In this document: one piece after another, positions 47,566 to 52,805 of the stretch
Position numbering within the stretch: position 1 is the first letter of the stretch
How the letters are laid out: every line of letters begins with the position of its first letter
From: Bacteroidota bacterium
GTDB lineage: Bacteria > Bacteroidota > Bacteroidia > CAILMK01
Length of the DNA stretch: 52,805 bases
Direction: 5' to 3'
Assembly: GCA_013288555.1 (NCBI GenBank)
Contig: JABDBQ010000016.1
Coordinates: 1 to 52,805, forward strand
Notes under the pieces: model-generated
What the model saw: the letters and a program-made list of their open reading frames with translations, nothing else
Databases searched by the model: none
Told to the model about the DNA's origin: nothing
Made by a program: the position numbers and the translations under genes

Positions 47566-48452
47566 TTTTTTGTTGTTTTGTCTCCATAAATCTCAAAAAG
47601 TTTCCTGGATTCACCGTCGCGATAGATATCATTCTCGGCTTTTTTGATCTTCGCGGTATTTTTTTGATTTGCTAAAATTTCCCTTACCTTATTTTTAACA
47701 AGGATAAATGGTTCATTTTCTCCCGGATAGCGATGTTCCAGAATATTAATTTCGTAAATGTATTTTAAATCTCTTATTTCTGAAAACCCTTTCAGTTCTT
47801 TTAAATTTGATTCCAACCCTGGAATATCTGTTTTAATTTCCGACATATCAAACCACTTTCCCGTATCAAGTGAAGCGGCTATTCCATTTTGAGCTGCGTT
47901 CATTTTTAATGAAGGAATAGTATTAAAATCGGGATGCCTCATCCAGTTTTTCAAATTTGAGTTAGGTTTAACACTCACAGGTACCTTTACGTACAACAAT
48001 CGAAGAATATTGCCTTTTAAAGGAAAGTTTTTTTGATTGGTAATATAATATTGTACCATTTCGGCTTCACTTACAGAGGTATCAGTATTTTTTGAGGTCA
48101 TTTTATTAAAATACTCATAGTTGATGAGCGATTCATAGTAGTCTTTTAATTGCCGGTCTTTATCCTTTTCTTTATCAGAGAGGGTAGACATGGCTTTATT
48201 AAAGATCAGTTGTTTTTTTACCCAATCTCTTACCAGTCGGTCTTTAATCCCTGAGCTGTCATTGTTACCGGTGAAGTTGATATTTAAATCTCCTTCATAC
48301 AGTTCCTTTTCTCCGACACTTGCCAAGAGCCGGCCTTTTTTTTTATTTTCAATATTTTTACAGGAAACGATGACTGATAAACCAAATAAAAGCATCCAAA
48401 CATTCAGTAAACCAAATATTTTAGAAAAGGCCTGTATTTGGATTATCAGCAT
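47562..48452 (-). CDS. SurA-N-like lipoprotein lacking a parvulin domain
   Basis: About 296 residues from the ATG at 48452; the first ATG (48473) is seven codons earlier and both are plausible. A hydrophobic segment is followed by V-S-C-K, a lipoprotein-type Cys. The region G-E-K-E-L-Y-E-G-D-L and R-L-V-R-D-W-V-K-K-Q-L-I-F resembles SurA N-terminal chaperone domains. No clear PpiC active-site segment is present. It lies between the two larger PPIases, so it is probably a chaperone partner of the same system. Confidence 0.75.
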   Translation of the reverse strand: MLIIQIQAFSKIFGLLNVWMLLFGLSVIVSCKNIENKKKGRLLASVGEKELYEGDLNINFTGNNDSSGIKDRLVRDWVKKQLIFNKAMSTLSDKEKDKDRQLKDYYESLINYEYFNKMTSKNTDTSVSEAEMVQYYITNQKNFPLKGNILRLLYVKVPVSVKPNSNLKNWMRHPDFNTIPSLKMNAAQNGIAASLDTGKWFDMSEIKTDIPGLESNLKELKGFSEIRDLKYIYEINILEHRYPGENEPFILVKNKVREILANQKNTAKIKKAENDIYRDGESRKLFEIYGDKTTKK

Positions 48453-48523
48453 TTTTGGTTCACCAATATACATTCTGACATATCAAAAGATATTGTGAGG
48501 TATTCTAAGACAATAAAAACAGA

Positions 48524-50494
48524 TCATTTCTTTATCAATTGAGAAACTACTGCGTCGTTTACTACAACAGGATATTGTTTTCTAAGATCTGACAGCCATT
48601 GTTTTTCAAGGTAATCCTGGTAATCTGCAATAACCATTCCCTTTACATCAGCTAACTGTTTTTCACCCGGTGGTATAAGTTTTTTGATTTTCACCAGATA
48701 ATATCTTTTATTAATGAGCCCCGCATCATGAAGCCCAATCGTCCATGGCACAGTATCAAGGATTTTATTCTCGCCTCTTTCAAAATAACCTGTTTTAAAG
48801 TTAAGGCTTAAAGGGTCTTTTCGAATGTGGTGACTTGCTACTGAATCAGCTGCTAAACCCTTTTCAAGTTCTGATTTTACATTTTGAACATCTCCGGCAT
48901 CCCGTAAATCGTATATAGCAGCATCCGCGCGTTCTTTCCATTGATATTTTGCCCGGTTATCGTCGAAAAATTTCTTAAGCCCCGTAGTATCACTCATCGC
49001 TTTTCCCCATACTTTCTTATCTGTGATGTCAAAAAGAAGTATGCCTTCTTTGTATTCGTTGGCCACATTTTTAAATTCGGGGTGATTTTTTTCCAGATTG
49101 GCATCTACAAAGCTATAAATTTCCCTGTTCTCGTAACTGGTAAGATATTGTCTCAAAGCGAAATCTACATTTGAAAACCTATCAGCGGCCTGGGCTTTCA
49201 AGATGTAATCGGCAAAATCAGCCTGACTGTATTTTTTTCCTCCAAATGAGAACATGACTGTTTTCGCACTTAACCCGGAATTTTTAATCCAATGACCGTG
49301 AATTAAAGATGTATCAGCATATTTCGAGAACTTGGATAAAGCATTGTGTGCTTCTTTAAATTTCAGGTCAGATTTAAATTTTGCCAAAGCGGCATCCCTG
49401 CTTTTTTCAGAACGTGAATCTCTGGATACCTTTTGCTTGAGTTCTTCTTCAACATCTTTCTGCTCAGGCATAGGTTTGATATCAATACGCTGTATAATGT
49501 CCCATCCGGCTTCAAATCTAAAAGGCTCTGAAAAATCATTGTCATGTTTTAAAGCAAATGCATGGTCTTTAAACGCCTGTGGAATTTGAGGAGAAAAATC
49601 ATTGAATCTGGGCAACTCACCACCGTTGTTTTTAGATTGCGCATTTTCAGAGTATTGTTTGGCAAGATCACTAAAAGACGCGCCACGTTTTAATAAACTA
49701 TAAATGCTGTCGATTTTATCCTTTGCTAATTTTTGTTTTTCCTGGGATTCTGTAGCCGGAGCATTTATCAATATATGCCTTACAAGAATATCACCCCGAT
49801 AAGGCATCTTGCCGGTTATTTTTACAATATGGAATCCAAAATTAGTTCTTACAGGCATAGAAATGCTGCCACTGTCACCAAGATTATAAACAGCGCTTTC
49901 AAAAGGATATATCATTTGAAATACTGTAAAGTATCCCAGATTTCCGCCATTGGCAGCCACTGAAGGGTCTTTTGAGTATTTTCTGGCCATTTTTTCAAAA
50001 TCGGCTCCTTTCAGAATTGAATCCCTGACGGCCATGGCCTGGTTATAAGCCGCAAGTGTATCTTTTGGAGATGCCTCCGGCCCTACCGGGAAAAGAATAT
50101 GGCTTGCACGCACTTCGTATTTTTTTCTATTGTATGCTTCATTCAGCAAATTGCTTGTCACCTCCCGGTCAGTTAAGTACGGCTGAGCTAACTGGCTTCG
50201 ATATTTAAGAAATTCTGATTTGAATTTTGGAAGGGTATCAAGACCTTCAGCATGAGCTTCCATTACCTTCAATTTGAAATTGACGTAAAGATTCAGATAT
50301 TCTTTTACACTTTTTTCATTGTAAAGGTTTTTATCGCTTGCATTGTTCTTTTCATAAATATACCTGAATTCTCCTACGGTTACAGGAGTACCTCCAATGG
50401 TAAATAAGGTCTGGTCGTTAGTTTGAGCACTTAATTTTGAAAAGCTACACACGACAAATAGAAATAGAATACTTGATTTAAGTTTCATCATCAA
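48524..50494 (-). CDS. Large periplasmic peptidyl-prolyl isomerase with two parvulin domains
   Basis: 656 residues. A signal peptide ends near L-S-A-Q; then an N-terminal helical domain, PpiC 1 (about 120-225, A-S-H-I-L-F, N-G-G-N-L-G, N-F-G-F-H-I-V), PpiC 2 (about 230-345, V-R-H-I-L-I, N-N-G-G-E-L) and a long C-terminal region (about 360-656) that resembles further SurA/PpiD-like chaperone parts. It is the first gene of the chaperone cluster. A strong -7 box (50520-50527) precedes it. Confidence 0.9.
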   Translation of the reverse strand: MMMKLKSSILFLFVVCSFSKLSAQTNDQTLFTIGGTPVTVGEFRYIYEKNNASDKNLYNEKSVKEYLNLYVNFKLKVMEAHAEGLDTLPKFKSEFLKYRSQLAQPYLTDREVTSNLLNEAYNRKKYEVRASHILFPVGPEASPKDTLAAYNQAMAVRDSILKGADFEKMARKYSKDPSVAANGGNLGYFTVFQMIYPFESAVYNLGDSGSISMPVRTNFGFHIVKITGKMPYRGDILVRHILINAPATESQEKQKLAKDKIDSIYSLLKRGASFSDLAKQYSENAQSKNNGGELPRFNDFSPQIPQAFKDHAFALKHDNDFSEPFRFEAGWDIIQRIDIKPMPEQKDVEEELKQKVSRDSRSEKSRDAALAKFKSDLKFKEAHNALSKFSKYADTSLIHGHWIKNSGLSAKTVMFSFGGKKYSQADFADYILKAQAADRFSNVDFALRQYLTSYENREIYSFVDANLEKNHPEFKNVANEYKEGILLFDITDKKVWGKAMSDTTGLKKFFDDNRAKYQWKERADAAIYDLRDAGDVQNVKSELEKGLAADSVASHHIRKDPLSLNFKTGYFERGENKILDTVPWTIGLHDAGLINKRYYLVKIKKLIPPGEKQLADVKGMVIADYQDYLEKQWLSDLRKQYPVVVNDAVVSQLIKK

Positions 50495-50519
50495 ATTTAT
50501 GTTTGAAAAAAATTAGTCG

Positions 50520-50527
50520 CAAAGGTA
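50520..50527 (-). promoter_or_regulatory. -7 box (TACCTTTG) for the PPIase cluster
   Basis: Minus-strand exact TAnnTTTG match, 25 bases before the ATG at 50494; probably drives the whole chaperone-moxR unit. Confidence 0.5.
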
Positions 50528-50658
50528 TATAATCTTTACAATAGTTGACAGGAAGGCACAAACGCATAGATTATGCAATTTATTACATGTAATCCAAAGA
50601 TTGATCACCGAGGATAAATAATAAAAGTCTTGTATTTGCCCTTCTTGAAAAGCAGATA

Positions 50659-51348
50659 TTATCTTCTCCTGCCCATGATCCTCAACAGCAATAAAAAGAG
50701 ATTGATAAAATCAAGGTATAATGTAAGAGCACCTATAATAGAAGCTTTATGCTCCATTTCTTCTCCGTTGATATTCGCAGCCAAAGCTTTAAGTTTCTGG
50801 GTGTCATATGCTACCAATCCAACAAATATAAGCACACCAACATAAGTCACAACCCAATACAGCTGAGGGCTATTGAGAAAGAAATTAACAACTGATGCTA
50901 TTATAATTCCGATTAAAGCCATGATAAGGATCCTGCCGAAAGAGGTCAGATCCCGTTTGGTATAATACCCATACAAACTCATGACTCCAAATGTACCTGC
51001 TGTTACAAAGAAAGTGGAAGCAATGGATTCTGTAGTGAAGAAATGGAGGATTACACCGAAAGTAAGGCCATTTAATGCCGAATAAGCAACAAAAAGCAGT
51101 CTTGCCACATTTACAGATACTTTATTTACTAAAAATGACAATCCCATTACTACTCCAAGTTCCAGAAGGAGTAAAATCATATAGTTTGGCGCTATTTGAG
51201 CTACCAATCTGTCATTCGACATTACATACCAGGCAATAAAACCCGTGATGGCCAAAGCGCCTGTCATTAACCCATATACATTGGTAATGAAGACGTTTTG
51301 CCTGGTTTTGACCTGGTCTTCACCGATTCTGATAACATTGTTTTCCAT
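50659..51348 (-). CDS. Bax inhibitor-1/YccA family membrane protein
   Basis: 229 residues, seven membrane helices. V-Y-G-L-M-T-G-A-L in the first helix, S-A-L-N-G-L-T-F-G in the third, V-A-Y-D-T-Q-K-L-K near the end of the sixth with the Asp thought to be part of the pH sensor of the family, and A-L-T-L-Y-L-D-F-I-N-L-F in the last. The prokaryotic relatives act as calcium leak channels or as partners of FtsH; the role here is not known. Confidence 0.92.
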   Translation of the reverse strand: MENNVIRIGEDQVKTRQNVFITNVYGLMTGALAITGFIAWYVMSNDRLVAQIAPNYMILLLLELGVVMGLSFLVNKVSVNVARLLFVAYSALNGLTFGVILHFFTTESIASTFFVTAGTFGVMSLYGYYTKRDLTSFGRILIMALIGIIIASVVNFFLNSPQLYWVVTYVGVLIFVGLVAYDTQKLKALAANINGEEMEHKASIIGALTLYLDFINLFLLLLRIMGRRR

Positions 51349-51382
51349 ATTAATATCACTGTTTTTTTAAGTTTTTCCGTTT

Positions 51383-51390
51383 CAAAAATA
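51383..51390 (-). promoter_or_regulatory. -7 box (TATTTTTG) for the BI-1 gene
   Basis: Minus-strand exact TAnnTTTG match, 34 bases before the ATG at 51348. Confidence 0.4.
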
Positions 51391-51617
51391 TGAAAACAAT
51401 ATTCATAAAGTATGCCAATATGTATAAAGTAAATTGCGTGACGATTTGTCCCGGCATAAAATCAGGTATTATGAGTAGGAAAAATTAATATTATGAGAAC
51501 GCGCTTTAATTTGAAACACTATTTATTTGCAGTCAGAAAGGCATGAAAATTTTAGGAATGACTATAAAAAACATCAAATAATCACTTAATTTGCGTCAAA
51601 TATTGGAACCTATCTAT

Positions 51618-52691
51618 ATGAAGAAAATAGCTTTTTTACTACTAATTCCCGGATTGATTATATCATGTAATCATAGCAAAAAAAAATCGGATTCAAATGA
51701 TGATGGCAAAGCCTCCTCAGAGGTTTATGATATGAACTACAAGGTTTTGAAAAAAATTAAAATTGGTGGTGAAGGCGGCTGGGATTATACCGCCTTTGAT
51801 ACCGTAAACAGGAGATTATTCATTTCACACGGTACCAAAGTTGATGTACTTGATGTGGATAAAGAAAAACTAGTGGGAGAAATTCCAAACACAGAGGGTG
51901 TCCATGGGATAGCTTTCGCGTATGATTTTAATAAGGGCTATACCAGCAACGGCAAAGATTCTTCGGTTACCGTATTTGATTTGAAAACTTTGAAAGTATT
52001 GCGAAAAATAAACGTAACAGGTTCAAAACCTGATGCTATTTTATATGATCCCGATTCAAAGAAAATCTTTACTTTTAATGGAAAGAGCAATAATACAACA
52101 ATCATAAATGCACAAACAGATCAAGTAATTGGAACCATCAAGCTGGACGGAAAACCCGAATTTGCGGTCACCAATTTTAATGGAAAAGTTATTGTCAATT
52201 TGGAAGACAAGAACAAAATTGCCTTAATTGACTCTCGGAAAGATTCATTTTTATACAACTGGGATCTTGATACGAATCTCCATGAACCAAGCGGTTTATC
52301 ATTTGACCTTACCTATGGCGTTGTATTTATAGGCTGTGGGAATAAAAAAATGGGCATGGTAAGCCTTAATAATGGAAGAAGTCGCTGTACGATTCCTATT
52401 GGAGAAAATGTAGACGCTACCGCATTTAATACCGTAAACAGGATGGTTTTTGCCTCATGTGGCGACGGTACATTAACCATTGCTCGCCAGATCAATCAGG
52501 ATTCATGTTCTAAACCTGTTACTGTTGTCACGCAAAAAGGAGCGCGAACCATGGCAATAGATGAAAAATTAGACCGGGTTTATCTTCCAGTTGCAGATTT
52601 TGGCCCACCTGAATCAAAAGGTCCCGGTGAAAAAATGCGCCCAAGTATTATTCCGGGAACATTTTCAATAATTGTTGTCGGAAAAAAATAG
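51618..52691 (+). CDS. YncE-like beta-propeller lipoprotein
   Basis: 357 residues from the ATG at 51618; the in-frame TTG nine codons earlier is less likely, since M-K-K-I-A-F-L-L-L starts a lipoprotein signal with Cys17 in I-I-S-C. The rest is repeated blades such as D-Y-T-A-F-D-T-V-N-R-R-L-F-I-S-H-G and D-A-I-L-Y-D-P-D-S-K-K-I-F-T-F-N, typical of YncE/NHL-like seven-bladed propellers. It probably binds a ligand or protein at the cell surface or in the periplasm. No enzymatic residues are recognised. Confidence 0.88.
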   Translation: MKKIAFLLLIPGLIISCNHSKKKSDSNDDGKASSEVYDMNYKVLKKIKIGGEGGWDYTAFDTVNRRLFISHGTKVDVLDVDKEKLVGEIPNTEGVHGIAFAYDFNKGYTSNGKDSSVTVFDLKTLKVLRKINVTGSKPDAILYDPDSKKIFTFNGKSNNTTIINAQTDQVIGTIKLDGKPEFAVTNFNGKVIVNLEDKNKIALIDSRKDSFLYNWDLDTNLHEPSGLSFDLTYGVVFIGCGNKKMGMVSLNNGRSRCTIPIGENVDATAFNTVNRMVFASCGDGTLTIARQINQDSCSKPVTVVTQKGARTMAIDEKLDRVYLPVADFGPPESKGPGEKMRPSIIPGTFSIIVVGKK

Positions 52692-52730
52692 GTTCTTTTA
52701 ACAATCCTATTCAAATTTGAATATATCTTG

Positions 52731-52805
52731 TTATCCAAGCAAAACCTGTTCTTTGCCAGTCAGGTTGACTGTTACATGCTCCTGGATTGTTGTAGCAAGG
52801 CTTAA
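52731..52805 (-). CDS. Possible 3' end of a gene entering from the right
   Basis: An open frame of 24 codons from the window edge to a TAA at 52731-52733. The amino acids look like a real C-terminus (T-T-I-Q-E-H-V-T-V-N-L-T-G-K-E-Q-V-L-L-G). Too short to name. Confidence 0.4.
   Translation of the reverse strand, partial: LSLATTIQEHVTVNLTGKEQVLLG

Noticed and set aside
51494-51547. 17-codon leader peptide before the propeller lipoprotein
   Set aside because: Starts by chance in AT-rich DNA; no regulatory codon pattern or conserved context seen.
1-52805. tRNA, rRNA, tmRNA or RNase P genes
   Set aside because: No cloverleaf, conserved CCA end or known RNA core sequence was recognised in any gap by eye; a covariance search would be needed to be sure.

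Overview
The window is AT-rich chromosomal DNA from a member of the phylum Bacteroidota. The order cannot be fixed from the sequence; an environmental Chitinophagales- or Sphingobacteriales-like lineage would fit. The grounds are the gldB lipoprotein, a type IX secretion sorting domain protein, the gene order bamD-rpoZ-coaBC-DUF4835-recN, an arginine operon with an N-acyl-ornithine transcarbamylase, Bacteroidota-type -7 boxes (TAnnTTTG) before many genes, and ribosome binding sites that are mostly absent. Nearly everything is housekeeping. No prophage, insertion-sequence transposase, CRISPR array, rRNA or tRNA was seen.

Layout. 1-5.5 kb: the start of an S9-peptidase-like lipoprotein, a YigZ/IMPACT protein, holA, a small PD-(D/E)XK nuclease-fold protein, a bifunctional-nuclease-family protein, etfA/etfB and a TPR protein. 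5.5-7.0 kb: a repeat-filled, nearly gene-free island with a solitary antitoxin-like ORF. 7.0-12.8 kb: bcp, pdxH, ribosomal protein THX (too short for ordinary ORF calling), a rhomboid protease, an alpha/beta hydrolase, pdxJ, a histone H1-like protein and an alpha-oxoamine synthase. 12.9-17.9 kb: bamD, rpoZ, coaBC (split by a frameshift in an A11 run), DUF4835 and recN. 17.9-21.3 kb: a TPR/adenylate cyclase and two unknown proteins. 21.5-31.2 kb: arginine biosynthesis (GNAT, argG, argC, argD, argF', argB, argE, then argH after a small reductase and a MITE-like element). 31.2-41.2 kb: sucC, a DUF6580 membrane protein, a self-regulating XRE repressor candidate, a glycosyltransferase, aroQ, gldB, a beta-barrel protein, nadE and a type IX secreted protein. 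41.2-52.8 kb: a glycosyltransferase/O-antigen-ligase/LysM operon, a beta-barrel protein, moxR, three parvulin-type chaperones, a BI-1 protein, a beta-propeller lipoprotein and the 3' end of one more gene.

How the genes work together. The arginine genes form a linear acylated pathway in which citrulline stays acylated until ArgE acts; argG, argC and argF' overlap the stop codon of the gene before them, which suggests translational coupling. Envelope biogenesis recurs: BamD, three SurA-like PPIases, GldB, two small beta-barrels, a type IX cargo protein, and a glycan operon with a LysM protein. PdxH and PdxJ supply PLP for ArgD and the oxoamine synthase.

The most unusual signals are non-coding. 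(1) Many intergenic gaps hold long palindromic elements (3312-3401, 5971-6076, 6444-6573, 6843-6927, 27483-27573, 29467-29743, 31242-31432). (2) Two copies of TTGTAAAT-N6-GTTTAC lie 33 bp apart around the promoter of the XRE gene. (3) A leader with three hairpins and a T8 tract precedes the arginine operon. I see no clearly new multi-gene system; the best protein-level unknown is the two-gene pair at 19885-21283.
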